Assembly: GCF_002099195.1 (NCBI RefSeq) | Contig: NZ_NBYX01000012.1 | Location: 124,878 to 188,877, forward strand | Direction of reading: 5' to 3' | Origin: Burkholderia puraquae | Lineage (GTDB): Bacteria > Pseudomonadota > Gammaproteobacteria > Burkholderiales > Burkholderiaceae | DNA length: 64,000 nt | Shown: one piece after another, positions 24,745-34,847 of the stretch | Position numbering within the stretch: position 1 is the first letter of the stretch | Layout of the letters: every line of letters starts with the position of its first letter | Notes under the pieces: generated by a model | Database searches by the model: none | What the model was told of the DNA's origin: nothing | Seen by the model: only the letters and a program-made list of their open reading frames with translations | Made by a program: the position numbers and the translations under genes

Positions 24745-25836
24745 TCATGCTCCCGAGCGGCCGAACAGCGCGCGTGTAAACAGCGGACGATTGCGCACGC
24801 GCAACCAGAAGATCACGGCGACGATCGCCGCGACGACCAGATGCAGGCCGACCAGGCCGACGCCGAACGACAGCTTGCCCTGCTCGATCTGCGACTGCAC
24901 CACGTTCAGCAGGTTCGAGTACGTGAGGTAGATCAGCACGGCCATCACCAGGTTGATCGTGCGGCTGCGGCGCGGGTTCTGGTACGACAGCGGGATGCCG
25001 AGCACGATCAGGTTGATCGCGATCAGCGGCAGCCCCGCGCGCCACGCGAATTCCGCAAGGTTGTCGCGCGTCGGGTTGCGCAGCAGGTCCGGCGTCGGCG
25101 TGCTGTTGGTGGTCGGCACGTTGGTGACCGGGGTGCTCGTGATCTTCACGCCGTAGCGCTCGAACTCCATGATCTTGAAGTTCGGCTGGCCGGGCGTGCC
25201 GTCGTAGCGGCGGCCGTCCTCCAGGACGACGAAGCGGCTGCCGTCGCGCGTTTCCGTGTGCCCCGTCTGCGACACGACCACGTTGACCTTGCCGTTTTCG
25301 GTCGAGGTCACGAACACGTTCTGCACCTTGCTCTGGTCGGGCGTCATCTTCTCGATGAAGAACACGCGGTGGTTCGAGGCCGACTCGCGGAACTGGCCCG
25401 GCGCGAGCAGCGAGATCTCGTCGCGCTGCTGGAAGCGCGCCTTGATCATCTTGCTCTGCTGGTTCGACCACGGCCAGCCGACGAACGCGAAGAAGGCGAT
25501 CAGCAGCACGATCGGCGCGGCAAACACGCCGATCGGCTTGATGAGGCGCGTGAGGCTCACGCCCGACGCCAGCCACACGACCATTTCGGAGTCCCGGTAC
25601 CACCGGGTCAGCACGAACAGGATCGACACGAACAGCGTAACGACGAGCATCACGGCGAGGTAGCCGATCACGGTGAGGCCGATCAGCACGAGGACGTCCC
25701 GCGGATCGATTTCACCGGACGCGGCGTAGCCGACGATGCGGATCATCATCGTCGTGAGCATGATCGTGAGCAGCACCATGAACACGGCGCCAGCCGTATA
25801 CGCAAGCTCGCGCTGGAGGGAGCGTTCGAAGATCAT
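24745..25836 (-). CDS. lptF: LPS export ABC transporter permease LptF
   Basis: This is the partner of LptG in the LptB2FGC exporter. The 363-residue product begins MIFERSLQRELAYTAG with an N-terminal transmembrane helix, has the same six-helix plus periplasmic-domain layout as LptG, and ends in helices near FGVGLVGLHLVVAAIVAVIF. I start at 25836 to match the family; the frame is open for 39 further codons into the pepA promoter region. It is divergent from pepA, as in many proteobacteria. Confidence 0.93.
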   Translation of the reverse strand: MIFERSLQRELAYTAGAVFMVLLTIMLTTMMIRIVGYAASGEIDPRDVLVLIGLTVIGYLAVMLVVTLFVSILFVLTRWYRDSEMVVWLASGVSLTRLIKPIGVFAAPIVLLIAFFAFVGWPWSNQQSKMIKARFQQRDEISLLAPGQFRESASNHRVFFIEKMTPDQSKVQNVFVTSTENGKVNVVVSQTGHTETRDGSRFVVLEDGRRYDGTPGQPNFKIMEFERYGVKITSTPVTNVPTTNSTPTPDLLRNPTRDNLAEFAWRAGLPLIAINLIVLGIPLSYQNPRRSRTINLVMAVLIYLTYSNLLNVVQSQIEQGKLSFGVGLVGLHLVVAAIVAVIFWLRVRNRPLFTRALFGRSGA

Positions 25837-25958
25837 TCTTGATGAGAAGAGGGCGGGAGGCTGCGCACGCGTGGAGGAGCGCTCGCGCCGCCACGGGAAA
25901 AATAGCGGATAATTGCGGCTTTCATCCTTAGCCCAGATTTTATCCGAGGACAAGCGCG

Positions 25959-27470
25959 ATGGACTTTAGCATAAAAGGCTGTGATTGGAGCAAAGGCGAG
26001 GCGAAGGGGTTCCTGACCGGGAAGTCCGACTGCATCGTGCTCGGCATCTTCGAGGCGCAGACCCTTTCGGGCGCGGCGCTCGACATCGACACGGCTACCA
26101 AGGGGCTGATTTCGCGCGTGGTGAAGGCCGGCGACATGGACGGCAAGCGCGGCAAGACGCTGTTCCTGCACGAAGTGTCGGGCATCGGCGCGTCGCGCGT
26201 GCTGCTCGTCGGCCTCGGCAAGCAGGATGCTTTCAATCAGAAAGCCTATAACGATGCGGTCACGGCCGCGTGGCGCGCGCTGCTGGCGACCAAGGTCGTC
26301 CAGGTCACGTTCACGCTCGCGCAGCTGCCGGTCGACGAGCGCAGCTCCGACTGGGGCGTGCGCGCGGCGATTCTCGCGCTGCGCAACGAGACCTACCGCT
26401 TCACGCAGATGAAGAGCAAGCCGGAACCGGCGTCGCACACGCTCAAGCGCGTCGTGTTCAGCGTCGATCCGTCCGACGAAAAGGCCGCGAAGGTCGCGGT
26501 CAAGCAGGCCGTCGCGCTCGCGAACGGGATGGATCTCACCCGCGACCTCGGCAACCTGCCCGGCAACGTCTGCACGCCGACCTACCTCGGCAATACCGCG
26601 AAGAAGATCGCGAAGGATTGGGGCCTGAAGGCGGAAGTGCTCGGGCTCAAGCAGATCCAGGCGCTGAAGATGGGCTCGTTCCTGTCGGTCGCGCGCGCGT
26701 CGGTCGAGCCGCCGCAGTTCATCGTGCTGCACTACCAGGGCGCCGCCGCGAAGGTCGCGCCGGTCGTGCTGGTCGGCAAGGGCATCACGTTCGACACGGG
26801 CGGCATCTCGCTGAAGCCGGGCGAGGGCATGGACGAGATGAAGTACGACATGTGCGGCGCCGGTTCCGTGCTCGGCACGATGCGTGCGGTCGCGGAGATG
26901 GGCCTGAAGATCAACGTCGTCGCGATCGTGCCGACCTGCGAGAACATGCCGGGCGGCAACGCGACGAAGCCGGGCGACATCGTCACCAGCATGAAGGGCC
27001 TGACGATCGAGGTGCTGAACACCGACGCCGAAGGCCGCCTGATCCTGTGCGACGCGCTTACCTATGCCGAGCGCTTCAAGCCGGCCGCGGTGATCGACGT
27101 GGCAACGCTGACGGGCGCGTGCGTGATCGCGCTGGGCGGCCACAACAGCGGCCTGTTCTCGACGAACGACGCGCTCGCGGGCGAACTGCTCGACGCGTCG
27201 CGCGAGGCGAACGATCCGGCATGGCGCATGCCGCTCGACGACGAGTACCAGGATCAGCTGAAGTCGAACTTCGCGGATCTCGCGAACATCGGCGGGCGCC
27301 CGGCCGGCGCCGTGACGGCCGCATGCTTCCTGTCGCGTTTCACCGAGAACTATCCGTGGGCCCACCTCGACATCGCGGGCACCGCATGGAAGGGTGGTGC
27401 GGCGAAGGGCGCGACGGGCCGTCCGGTGCCGTTGCTCGCGCAGTTCCTGATCGACCGCGCCGGCCAGTGA
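25959..27470 (+). CDS. pepA: Cytosol aminopeptidase (leucyl aminopeptidase)
   Basis: PepA is a cytoplasmic hexameric M17 aminopeptidase with two metal ions that removes N-terminal residues. In E. coli it also acts as a DNA-binding accessory protein. The 503-residue product has the M17 signature NTDAEGRL (354-361) and metal-binding motifs in [10 protein letters not shown] and YDMCGAG. Length and architecture are normal. It opens the pepA-holC-DUF2486 series and is divergent from lptF. Confidence 0.95.
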   Translation: MDFSIKGCDWSKGEAKGFLTGKSDCIVLGIFEAQTLSGAALDIDTATKGLISRVVKAGDMDGKRGKTLFLHEVSGIGASRVLLVGLGKQDAFNQKAYNDAVTAAWRALLATKVVQVTFTLAQLPVDERSSDWGVRAAILALRNETYRFTQMKSKPEPASHTLKRVVFSVDPSDEKAAKVAVKQAVALANGMDLTRDLGNLPGNVCTPTYLGNTAKKIAKDWGLKAEVLGLKQIQALKMGSFLSVARASVEPPQFIVLHYQGAAAKVAPVVLVGKGITFDTGGISLKPGEGMDEMKYDMCGAGSVLGTMRAVAEMGLKINVVAIVPTCENMPGGNATKPGDIVTSMKGLTIEVLNTDAEGRLILCDALTYAERFKPAAVIDVATLTGACVIALGGHNSGLFSTNDALAGELLDASREANDPAWRMPLDDEYQDQLKSNFADLANIGGRPAGAVTAACFLSRFTENYPWAHLDIAGTAWKGGAAKGATGRPVPLLAQFLIDRAGQ

Positions 27471-27504
27471 TGGCGGTGTTGACGACGCTGCGGGTACGCG
27501 GGCA

Positions 27505-27921
27505 ATGACGCGGATCGATTTCCACTCGAACGTCGGCGATTCGCTCGCGTACGCGTGCCGGCTGCTGCGCAAGGCCTACCAGGCCGGGCAGCCGGTCGTC
27601 GTGCTCGCCGAGCCCGCGCGCCTGCGCGCGCTCGACGAGCAGCTCTGGACGTTTTCGCCGCTCGATTTCATCCCGCATTGCGGTGTCGACAGCGAGCACG
27701 CAGCCGCCACGCCGATCGTGCTGGCCGCGGATCTCGACCGCGCACCGCATCATCATGTGCTGCTGAACCTCGGCGCGGCCGTGCCCGCGCAGTTCGCCCG
27801 CTTCGAGCGCCTGCTCGAAGTGGTCGGCAACGCGCCGGACGAACTCGCCGCGGGCCGCGACCGCTACCGGTTCTACCGCGATCGCGGATACGCGCTGAAC
27901 AACTACAAGCAGGGCAGCTAG
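27505..27921 (+). CDS. holC: DNA polymerase III chi subunit
   Basis: Chi links the clamp loader to single-strand DNA-binding protein. The 138-residue product starts TRIDFHSNVGDSLAYACRLLRKAY and ends in a FYRDRGYALNNYKQG tail, both typical of HolC. It follows pepA by 34 bp, as in many gamma- and betaproteobacteria, and a DUF2486 gene follows 25 bp later. Confidence 0.92.
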   Translation: MTRIDFHSNVGDSLAYACRLLRKAYQAGQPVVVLAEPARLRALDEQLWTFSPLDFIPHCGVDSEHAAATPIVLAADLDRAPHHHVLLNLGAAVPAQFARFERLLEVVGNAPDELAAGRDRYRFYRDRGYALNNYKQGS

Positions 27922-27946
27922 CCGCCACCGTCGACGGAGTGTTCCC

Positions 27947-28708
27947 GTGACAGAAGCCGATTCATCCTCGATTCCGACGCTGACCGACGTGCTGGTGCCG
28001 GGCAAGCCGGTGCCGGCGCGTTCGCCCGCGCCCGATGCACCGCAGCCGCACGCCGGCGCGCCGATTCCAGTGCTCACCGACGTGGTCGCACCGCACACCG
28101 CAGGTGCGGCGCCGGCCGATTCAGCGCAAAGTGAACTTGACCCCGATTGCGTCGTGGTCGAGCCCGTGCCGACGCCGCACGTGCCGGCGGTCGAACTGCC
28201 GGGCGATGTGGCGACGGCTGCCGCGGCGGCGATGGGCGAGACCGACGCACCGGCCGAACCCGGTGCCGCGGAGCACGTGGTCGCCGAAGACTCGGCGGCA
28301 ATGAGTGCGCCGCTGCGCTCGTCGCTGGCCGACGACGATGTGCCGCAGCATGCGTTTGCCGCGATGGCGCATGAGGCAGCCGGGCACGCGCGTGAAGCGC
28401 ACATGCCCGAGGCCGTCGTACCGGCCGCCGCGCCGCAACCGGATGCGCAGGCCGCAGCCGGGCTGACGCCGGAAGATGCACAGCACATCGCCGAGCGTCT
28501 GCGCAATCGCCTGACGAACTACCTGACCGGGGAAGGGCGCGACGCCATCGAGGCCCGCTGCCGCGACGCGCTGCACGAGCATTCAGCCTGGCTGGTCGGC
28601 CAGATCACGCGCGAAGTGGCGCTGGCGCTGGAAACCGAAGTGATGGACTGGGTCCGCGACGCGGTCGACGAAGAGATCGCACGCCGTCGCGCCGGTCATT
28701 CCGGTTGA
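27947..28708 (+). CDS. DUF2486 family protein (Burkholderia-type, unknown function)
   Basis: The 253-residue protein has two parts. Residues 1-165 are low-complexity, Pro/Ala/acidic-rich and probably disordered, with a repeated short motif (PTLTDVLVPG near residue 9, and PVLTDVVAPH near 41). Residues 170-253 are ordered and helical (ITREVALALETEVMDWVRDAVDEEI). It lies directly after holC, so a role with the replisome is conceivable but unsupported. It begins with GTG at 27947. The family name is from memory of the pattern. Confidence 0.6.
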   Translation: MTEADSSSIPTLTDVLVPGKPVPARSPAPDAPQPHAGAPIPVLTDVVAPHTAGAAPADSAQSELDPDCVVVEPVPTPHVPAVELPGDVATAAAAAMGETDAPAEPGAAEHVVAEDSAAMSAPLRSSLADDDVPQHAFAAMAHEAAGHAREAHMPEAVVPAAAPQPDAQAAAGLTPEDAQHIAERLRNRLTNYLTGEGRDAIEARCRDALHEHSAWLVGQITREVALALETEVMDWVRDAVDEEIARRRAGHSG

Positions 28709-28849
28709 GCGCGCGAGCGTTCCGGCGAAAAGCGGAGTGCGGTTACAGCAAGTGCCGGTGAAACTGCCGGCGAGGCGAGGGTCAGCCGGGGCAGGCCCGT
28801 CTGTCGGTGCGGCTCGGCATGGCGGCTATCCCCGTCCATGGCGTCGGGT

Positions 28850-29176
28850 TCAGCGCACCGACAGCACCCATTGCGCGAGCGTGTGGGCTTCGGTGTTCGT
28901 CAATTGGGTATTGGCGGGCATCGGCACGCTGCCCCATACGCCGACACTGCCTTTCACGATCGACTGGGCAAGGTAATCGACGGCGTCGCCGCGCGGCGCA
29001 TACTTGCCGGCGATGTCGTGGAACGACGGGCCCATCAGCGGCTTGCCGATCGCGTGGCAGGCCATGCAGTTCTTGCGCTGGGCAAGCGCGAGCCCGTCGG
29101 CCTGGTCGGCGCGCGCCGCCGCCCCGCTGCCGATCAGCAGCGTGGCGAGCAGGGCGCGCAATATCGTGTGTTTCAT
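28850..29176 (-). CDS. Class I cytochrome c (c551-like)
   Basis: The 108-residue precursor has a signal peptide ending AARA (residue 23). The haem-attachment motif is CMACH (C37, C40, H41), and the axial methionine is M86 in VPMPAN. It is a small periplasmic electron carrier of the c551/c8 type. The start at 29176 gives a proper signal sequence; longer frames read into non-coding DNA. It lies downstream of ilvD on the same strand, but the 127-bp gap suggests its own promoter. Confidence 0.9.
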   Translation of the reverse strand: MKHTILRALLATLLIGSGAAARADQADGLALAQRKNCMACHAIGKPLMGPSFHDIAGKYAPRGDAVDYLAQSIVKGSVGVWGSVPMPANTQLTNTEAHTLAQWVLSVR

Positions 29177-29303
29177 GCGGTTCTCCGCCGGCGGGGACGG
29201 CCGGCTACATGGTCCGCGCATTATAAAAGCAAAGGGAAAGCGCGTTTTGCGCGTTCCCCCGGCGGCCATGTTTATCGGGGTCGCATGTTGTGATGCGCCC
29301 GCG

Positions 29304-30977
29304 TCAACCCGTGACGGCGCCCTTGTCTGCCGGCCGGGCCAGCGCGGCGAATTTCGCGAGCACACCGCGCGTGTAGCGCGGCGCCGGCTGTTGCCATGCG
29401 GCGCGGCGGCGCGAGAGTTCCGCGTCGTCGACGTTCAGTTGCAGCATCAACCGGTGCGCGTCGATCGTGATCGAGTCGCCTTCCTGCACGAGCGCGATCG
29501 TGCCGCCGACGAACGCCTCGGGCGCGACGTGGCCGACCACCATGCCCCAGGTCCCGCCCGAGAAGCGGCCGTCCGTGATGAAGCCGACCGATTCGCCGAG
29601 CCCCTTGCCGATGATCGCGGACGTCGGCGCGAGCATTTCCGGCATGCCGGGGCCGCCCTTCGGGCCGAGGTAGCGCAGCACGAGGATGTCGCCTGCGCGG
29701 ATCCGGTCGCCGAGAATCGCATCCATCGCGCTCTGCTCGTCGTCGAACACGCGTGCCGGGCCCGTGATCACCGGGTTCTTCAGGCCGGTGATCTTCGCGA
29801 CCGCGCCGTCTTCCGCGAGATTGCCTTTCAGGATGGCAAGGTGGCCTTCCTTGTACAGCGCGCGGTCGATCGGGAAGATTACGTCCTGGTCTGCGCGCGG
29901 CGCGCTCGGCACGTCCTTCAGTTCGTCGCCGATCGTGCGGCCGGTGATGGTCATGCAGTCGCCGTGCAGCAGCCCCGCGTCGAGCAGGATCTTCAGCACC
30001 TGCGGAATCCCGCCGGCCCGATGCAGGTCGGTCGCGACATACTTCCCCGACGGCTTCAGGTCGCAGATCACGGGCACGCGCTTGCGGATGCGCTCGAAGT
30101 CGTCGATCGTCCAGTCGACCTCGGCCGCGTGCGCGATCGCGAGATAGTGCAGCACCGCATTGGTCGAGCCGCCGGTCGCCATGATCACCGATACCGCGTT
30201 TTCGATCGATTCCTTCGTGATGATGTCGCGCGGCTTCAGGTCGCGCTTCACGGCTTCGACGAGCACGCGCGCCGATTCGGCGGCCGAATCGACCTTCTCC
30301 TGGTCGGGGTTCGCCATCGTCGACGAGTACAGCAGCGACATCCCGAGCGCCTCGAACGACGAACTCATCGTGTTCGCGGTGTACATCCCGCCGCACGAAC
30401 CCGACGTCGGGCATGCGTTCTGCTCGACGCCTTCGAAATCCTCCTGCGACATCCGGCCCGCGGTGAATTCGCCGACGGCCTCGAACGACGACACGATCGT
30501 CAGGTCCCGGCCTTTCCAGTTGCCGGGGCGGATCGTGCCGCCGTACACGTAGATGCCCGGCACGTTCAGGCGCGCGAGCGCGATCATCCCGCCCGGCATG
30601 TTCTTGTCGCAGCCGCCGACGACCACCACGCCGTCCATCCATTGACCCTGCACGCAGGTCTCGATGCAGTCGGCGATCACTTCGCGCGACACGAGCGAGT
30701 ACTTCATGCCTTCGGTGCCCATCGACATGCCGTCCGAAATCGTCGGCGTGCCGAAGATCTGCGGGTTCGCGCCGGCCGCCTTTACGGCCGCGACGGCCGC
30801 GTCCGACAGGCGCTGCAGGCCGGAATTGCACGGCGTGATCGTCGAATGGCCGTTGGCGATGCCGACCATCGGCTTGTCGAAATCGTCCTTCTGGTAGCCG
30901 AGTGCGTAATACATCGAGCGGTTCGGCGAACGTGCCACGCCTTGCGTGATGTGCTTCGAGCGACGGTTGTAAGCCAT
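29304..30977 (-). CDS. ilvD: Dihydroxy-acid dehydratase
   Basis: IlvD dehydrates 2,3-dihydroxy acids in isoleucine and valine synthesis, using an iron-sulfur cluster and Mg2+. The 557-residue product starts [13 protein letters not shown] and has cluster cysteines in [15 protein letters not shown] and [16 protein letters not shown]. An ATG four codons upstream (30989) is an alternative. It is divergent from a LysR gene at 31113, its likely regulator, with about 135 bp between starts. Confidence 0.94.
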   Translation of the reverse strand: MAYNRRSKHITQGVARSPNRSMYYALGYQKDDFDKPMVGIANGHSTITPCNSGLQRLSDAAVAAVKAAGANPQIFGTPTISDGMSMGTEGMKYSLVSREVIADCIETCVQGQWMDGVVVVGGCDKNMPGGMIALARLNVPGIYVYGGTIRPGNWKGRDLTIVSSFEAVGEFTAGRMSQEDFEGVEQNACPTSGSCGGMYTANTMSSSFEALGMSLLYSSTMANPDQEKVDSAAESARVLVEAVKRDLKPRDIITKESIENAVSVIMATGGSTNAVLHYLAIAHAAEVDWTIDDFERIRKRVPVICDLKPSGKYVATDLHRAGGIPQVLKILLDAGLLHGDCMTITGRTIGDELKDVPSAPRADQDVIFPIDRALYKEGHLAILKGNLAEDGAVAKITGLKNPVITGPARVFDDEQSAMDAILGDRIRAGDILVLRYLGPKGGPGMPEMLAPTSAIIGKGLGESVGFITDGRFSGGTWGMVVGHVAPEAFVGGTIALVQEGDSITIDAHRLMLQLNVDDAELSRRRAAWQQPAPRYTRGVLAKFAALARPADKGAVTG

Positions 30978-31112
30978 GGGGGACTCCATCGTTGTCTGGG
31001 CAGTGCCGGTGAGCGGCGTGCCGGTTCGGATCAATCAAGAATGGAGTTTCCGGATTGGGATGTCCAATATATTATTTGTCGATTATTAAGTCGTTTTGCG
31101 AATGAGAGAGGC

Positions 31113-32027
31113 ATGGCCGATCCGACTCCCGACCTGCGCCAGTGGCGCTATTTCGCGACCGTCGCCGACGAGCGCCATTTCGGTCGCGCGGCCGAGCGCC
31201 TGTCGATGACGCAGCCGCCGCTGTCGCAGGCGATTCGCGCGCTCGAGGACGCGCTCGGCGTCGCGCTGTTCGTGCGCACCAAGCGCTCGGTGGCGCTGAC
31301 GGCGGTCGGGGCCGCGCTGTTGCCCGACGTGCGCCGGCTGCTGGCATCCGCCGATGCGTTGCCGCCGCTTGCGCGCCGGCTCGCGCGCGGCGAAGCCGGC
31401 TCGCTGTCGCTCTCGTTCGTGTCGACCGCCGATTACGGGCTGCTGCCTGCGCTGCTGCGCGCGTTCGGCGCGCGCTATCCGCAGGTGCGGCTGCAACTTG
31501 CGGAGGCGACGAGCGACGTGCAGATCGACGAACTCGTCGCCGGCCGCATCGACGCGGGGCTCGTCATTCCGCCCGTGCCGCCGCGCCACGCGGCCGGGCT
31601 GTCGTACCTGCCCGTCGTGCGCGAGCCGCTGGTGATCGCGATGCCGGCCGCGATGAGCGACGCGCCCGAGGACGAGCCCGTCCGTCTCGCGGAGGTCGCC
31701 GCGTTGCCGCTCGTGATCTTTCCGCGTCGTTTGGCGCCCGGCTTTTATGACATCATTACGGGCTGCTACGGCGCGGCGGGGGAAACCCCGCGCATCGGCC
31801 AGGAGGCGATCCAGATGCAGACGATCGTCAGCCTCGTGTCGGCCGGCATGGGCGTCGCACTGGTGCCGCAATCGCTGCGTAACCTGCGGCGCACCGGCGT
31901 GGTCTACCGGCCGCTCGCCGGTCACGCGCCGGTCGTCGAGACGGGCCTCGTGTGGCGCACCGGCGACGTGAGCCCCGTGCTGGCCGGCTTCATCGACGTC
32001 GTGCGCGCGCAGGGCCTCGCCACGTGA
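31113..32027 (+). CDS. LysR family transcriptional regulator, divergent from ilvD
   Basis: The 304-residue protein has its helix-turn-helix around residues 20-42 (RHFGRAAERLSMTQPPLSQAI), of the CatR/BenM-like subgroup, and a standard effector domain. The arrangement suggests it regulates ilvD. The region 31035-31112 is AT-rich. The frame is open far upstream through the ilvD antisense strand, so the start at 31113 is chosen by homology to the LysR N-terminus. Confidence 0.88.
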   Translation: MADPTPDLRQWRYFATVADERHFGRAAERLSMTQPPLSQAIRALEDALGVALFVRTKRSVALTAVGAALLPDVRRLLASADALPPLARRLARGEAGSLSLSFVSTADYGLLPALLRAFGARYPQVRLQLAEATSDVQIDELVAGRIDAGLVIPPVPPRHAAGLSYLPVVREPLVIAMPAAMSDAPEDEPVRLAEVAALPLVIFPRRLAPGFYDIITGCYGAAGETPRIGQEAIQMQTIVSLVSAGMGVALVPQSLRNLRRTGVVYRPLAGHAPVVETGLVWRTGDVSPVLAGFIDVVRAQGLAT

Positions 32028-32116
32028 CGTGAACGATGACGCGCCGGTGCCGTCCAAAGCGCGGTGCTGCGCGTTTGCGACGGCCGTACCGCATTCGAAA
32101 ACTTCTTCGCTAATCC

Positions 32117-33007
32117 ATGATCATTCACCCGAATTTCGACCCCGTTGCGATCCATCTCGGGCCGCTGGCCGTGCGCTGGTACGGGCTCATGTATCTCGTC
32201 GGCTTCATCGCGGCGATCGTCGTCGGCCGGATCCGCCTGAAGCTGCCGCACGTCGCGGCGCAGGGCTGGACCGCAAAGGACATCGACGACATGATGTTCT
32301 ACGGCGTGCTCGGCACCGTGCTCGGCGGCCGGCTCGGCTATGTGCTGTTCTATAAGGCCGATTTCTACTTCTCGCATCCGCTCGACGTGTTCAAGGTGTG
32401 GGAAGGCGGCATGTCGTTTCACGGCGGCTTCCTCGGCGTGACGCTCGCGATGGTGCTGTTCGCGTGGCAGCGCAAGCGCCACTGGCTGCAGGTCACCGAT
32501 TTCGTCGCGCCGATGGTGCCGACGGGGCTCGCGGCCGGGCGGCTCGGCAACTTCATCAACGGTGAACTGTGGGGCCGCGTGACCGATCCGGCCGCACCGT
32601 GGGCGATGCTGTTCCCGGGTGCGATGCGCGACGATGCGGCATGGTTGCCGAAGCATCCGGAGCTCGTCGAGAAATGGCATCTCGCCGACGTGTTCATGCA
32701 ATACCAGATGCTGCCGCGCCATCCGTCGCAGCTCTATGAAATCGCGCTCGAAGGCATCGTGCTGTTCTTCGCGCTGTTCTTCTTCTCGCGCAAGTCGCGG
32801 CCGATGGGGGCCATTTCCGCGCTGTTCCTGATCGGCTACGGCCTCGCACGCTTCACGGTCGAGTTCGCGCGCGAGCCCGACGACTTCCTCGGCCTGCTTG
32901 CGCTCGGCCTGTCGATGGGGCAGTGGCTGTCGCTGCCGATGATCCTCGGGGGCATCGCGCTGATGGTCTGGGCGTATCGCCGCCGCGCGGCGCATGCCGC
33001 TGCATGA
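32117..33007 (+). CDS. lgt: Prolipoprotein diacylglyceryl transferase
   Basis: Lgt attaches diacylglycerol to the lipobox cysteine of prolipoproteins at the inner membrane. The 296-residue polytopic protein has the Lgt signature [10 protein letters not shown] near residues 144-153, the HGGFLG motif and about seven transmembrane helices. The start [16 protein letters not shown] matches the family. It stands alone on the plus strand and ends in a strong bidirectional terminator. Confidence 0.95.
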   Translation: MIIHPNFDPVAIHLGPLAVRWYGLMYLVGFIAAIVVGRIRLKLPHVAAQGWTAKDIDDMMFYGVLGTVLGGRLGYVLFYKADFYFSHPLDVFKVWEGGMSFHGGFLGVTLAMVLFAWQRKRHWLQVTDFVAPMVPTGLAAGRLGNFINGELWGRVTDPAAPWAMLFPGAMRDDAAWLPKHPELVEKWHLADVFMQYQMLPRHPSQLYEIALEGIVLFFALFFFSRKSRPMGAISALFLIGYGLARFTVEFAREPDDFLGLLALGLSMGQWLSLPMILGGIALMVWAYRRRAAHAAA

Positions 33008-33071
33008 TGCGATGCCGATGCACGCGCGATTGGCGCGTGCATCGACGTTTGCATCGACAACACGCACGCAC

Positions 33072-33107
33072 ATGAAAAACGCCGGCCCGAGGGCCGGCGT
33101 TTTTCAT
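33072..33107 (+). terminator. Bidirectional intrinsic terminator after lgt
   Basis: A perfect stem of up to 17 bp (33072-33088 with 33091-33107) carries a GCCGGCCC core and A5/T5 ends. It separates the convergent lgt and SIMPL genes and can act on both strands. Confidence 0.93.
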
Positions 33108-33130
33108 TTCGGACTGCCGCGTGCTGTGCG

Positions 33131-33871
33131 TTACTTCATCTGCACCGAGCCGTTGACGGTGACCGACACGGTGGCCTTGCCGCCTTCGACCGCGATCGGT
33201 GCGCTCATCTTCGCGCTGTCCATCGGTGCCGCGGCCATCGCCATCATGCGCGGGTACGGCTGCACGTTGCGGCCGCCGCCGACGTTCACGTCGCGGATCG
33301 TGTAGCTGCCGTAACCGAATGCCTTCGCGGCTTCGTCCGCGCGGGCGCGGAACGACTTGATCGCCTCGGTCGTGAGCTTCTGCTCGGCCGCGCGCTGCGC
33401 TTCAGGCGACAGCGAGAACTCGACGTTCGCGACCTGCATCAGGTTCGACAACTGGCCCGCAAGCTTCGACGCCGCCGCGAAATCGCGCGATTCGAGTGCG
33501 ACCTCGGTGCGGCCGCGCCATGCGGAGATCTTGCCGTCGCGATCGGTGCTCGGATAGACGGAGAATGCGCCCGTGTGCGCTGTGACGCCCGATACGCCCT
33601 TCGCCTGCGACAGGGCTGCGTCGGCACGCTGGTTCAACTGCGCGGTGAGGCTGCCCGGATCCTTGGCCTGCTGCTCGTAGAACAGCGTGATGTGGATGAT
33701 GTCCTGCGGCACGTCGGCGCTGGCTTGCGACGACAGCGACAGCACGCCTGCCGGCTCCGGAAAGTGCGGGTTGGCTGTTTGCGCGTGCGCGGTGGACGAC
33801 GCGAGCGTCAGCGCGACGGGAACGGCGGCGGCAAGGGCGAGCGACAGCGCGAGTGCGGATTTCTTGGTCAT
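33131..33871 (-). CDS. SIMPL (DUF541) domain periplasmic protein
   Basis: The 246-residue precursor has a signal peptide ending TAHA (about residue 30) and a SIMPL/DUF541 domain through most of the mature protein. Relatives such as BP26 and YggE form periplasmic ring assemblies and are linked to oxidative-stress tolerance; the function is not fixed. The C-terminal IRDVNVGG block is typical. The gene is alone, convergent with lgt. Confidence 0.88.
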   Translation of the reverse strand: MTKKSALALSLALAAAVPVALTLASSTAHAQTANPHFPEPAGVLSLSSQASADVPQDIIHITLFYEQQAKDPGSLTAQLNQRADAALSQAKGVSGVTAHTGAFSVYPSTDRDGKISAWRGRTEVALESRDFAAASKLAGQLSNLMQVANVEFSLSPEAQRAAEQKLTTEAIKSFRARADEAAKAFGYGSYTIRDVNVGGGRNVQPYPRMMAMAAAPMDSAKMSAPIAVEGGKATVSVTVNGSVQMK

Positions 33872-33939
33872 TGTTGGACTCCTTGTGCGAGGGCGTGCAC
33901 GCGGATTGCGCGCGCACGACGCGGGCGACCCGCGCGACG

Positions 33940-33970
33940 AAAAAAACGACAGCCGGCCCGATCGGCCGAC
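33940..33970 (-). terminator. Intrinsic terminator after the EVE gene
   Basis: On the minus strand a 7-bp stem, GTCGGCC with GGCCGGC (33970-33964 and 33958-33952, one G-T pair), is followed by TGTCG and T7. It lies between the EVE gene and the SIMPL gene. Confidence 0.65.
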
Positions 33971-34052
33971 AGCGGTTGCTTAGGCTGCGCGAAAGTGCCG
34001 CGAGTTCCGTGGCGGCGGCGCGGACTGACCAGATTTGACCTTTGGCGTGCGC

Positions 34053-34514
34053 CTACTTCATCAGCTTTTCGGTGATGAATCGCCATTCGGTGCGCGTGAC
34101 GGGCGTGATCGACAGCCGATTGCCGCGTGCGAGCACGCGCATGTCGGCGAGTTCGTCGTGTTCGCGCAGCGCGGCAAGCGGCACGAGCGGCGATTTTTTT
34201 ACGTAGCGCACGTCGACGAGCAGCCAGCGCGGCGCTTCCCGAGTCGACTTCGGGTCGTAATAGGGGCTTTTCGGATCGAACTGCGTGGGATCGGGGTAGG
34301 GCGTCGACGACACTTCGGCAAGCCCCGCGATGCCCGGCTCGGGGCAGCTCGAGTGATAGAACAGCACGCCGTCGCCGATCTTCATCGTGTCGCGCATGAA
34401 ATTGCGCGCCTGATAATTGCGCACGCCGGTCCACGGCAGCGAGCGCTGCGGTGCGTTGGCGAGATCGTCGATGCTTGCTTCGTCCGGTTCGGACTTCATC
34501 AGCCAGTATTGCAT
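34053..34514 (-). CDS. EVE domain-containing protein
   Basis: EVE proteins resemble PUA/YTH folds and are proposed to bind modified nucleic-acid bases. The 153-residue product is full length, starting MQYWLMKSEPDEASIDDL. It contains the WTGVRNYQARNFMRD and GDGVLFYHSSC motifs of the thymocyte-nuclear-protein-1 group. It follows the 6S RNA gene and its terminator, an order I recall from related betaproteobacteria. No restriction or methyltransferase gene is nearby. Confidence 0.92.
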   Translation of the reverse strand: MQYWLMKSEPDEASIDDLANAPQRSLPWTGVRNYQARNFMRDTMKIGDGVLFYHSSCPEPGIAGLAEVSSTPYPDPTQFDPKSPYYDPKSTREAPRWLLVDVRYVKKSPLVPLAALREHDELADMRVLARGNRLSITPVTRTEWRFITEKLMK

Positions 34515-34543
34515 GGATCGTGATCGACGCAGAAAGAGGCTGC

Positions 34544-34581
34544 TACAAAAGAAAACGGCACCGGGCTTCGCCCGATGCCGT
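34544..34581 (-). terminator. Intrinsic terminator after 6S RNA
   Basis: A 12-bp stem with one mismatch (34570-34581 with 34555-34566) closes a 3-nt loop. On the minus strand it runs into TTTCTTTTG. It ends transcription from the 6S RNA side before the EVE gene. Confidence 0.85.
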
Positions 34582-34587
34582 TGGATA

Positions 34588-34772
34588 GGCCCCCGCCTTG
34601 GCCGCTAGGCCGGCATCCTGAACCTGAGGTTCAGAATTGGTCGCAGTTAGCAGCACTTCGGGTACATCAGACAGAGTGACGCGCGCGCCCGTGCTACAAA
34701 TTTCCGCAACCGTGCACATGGCATTGGTTCAAGGAATATATGACCTTGGCGAACCAGGCAGGGAAGCTGACT
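34588..34772 (-). ncRNA. ssrS: 6S RNA
   Basis: 6S RNA mimics an open promoter and sequesters sigma-70 RNA polymerase in stationary phase. On the minus strand the segment begins CCCTGCCTGGTTCGCC. It contains the conserved CTTGAACCAA and AACTGCGACC regions followed by a hairpin with TGAACC/GGTTCA arms. It ends in GCGGCCAAGGCGGGG, which pairs with the 5' end. Position directly downstream of zapA matches E. coli. The ends are approximate to about 10 nt. It fills most of the gene-free stretch 34515-34847. Confidence 0.85.
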
Positions 34773-34847
34773 GAACTGTGTTTCGTTGCGCCAATTTGAC
34801 CACCGTTGATCGCCGAGATCAAGGGGAATCGACGCATCGATCAAACG

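Noticed and set aside
23284-25842. An 852-codon open frame antisense to lptF and lptG
   Set aside because: Highly charged, low-complexity composition without any motif; lptF and lptG on the other strand are unambiguous.
29004-31112. Long open extension upstream of the LysR gene at 31113
   Set aside because: It reads through ilvD antisense and its composition is not protein-like; LysR homology begins at 31113.
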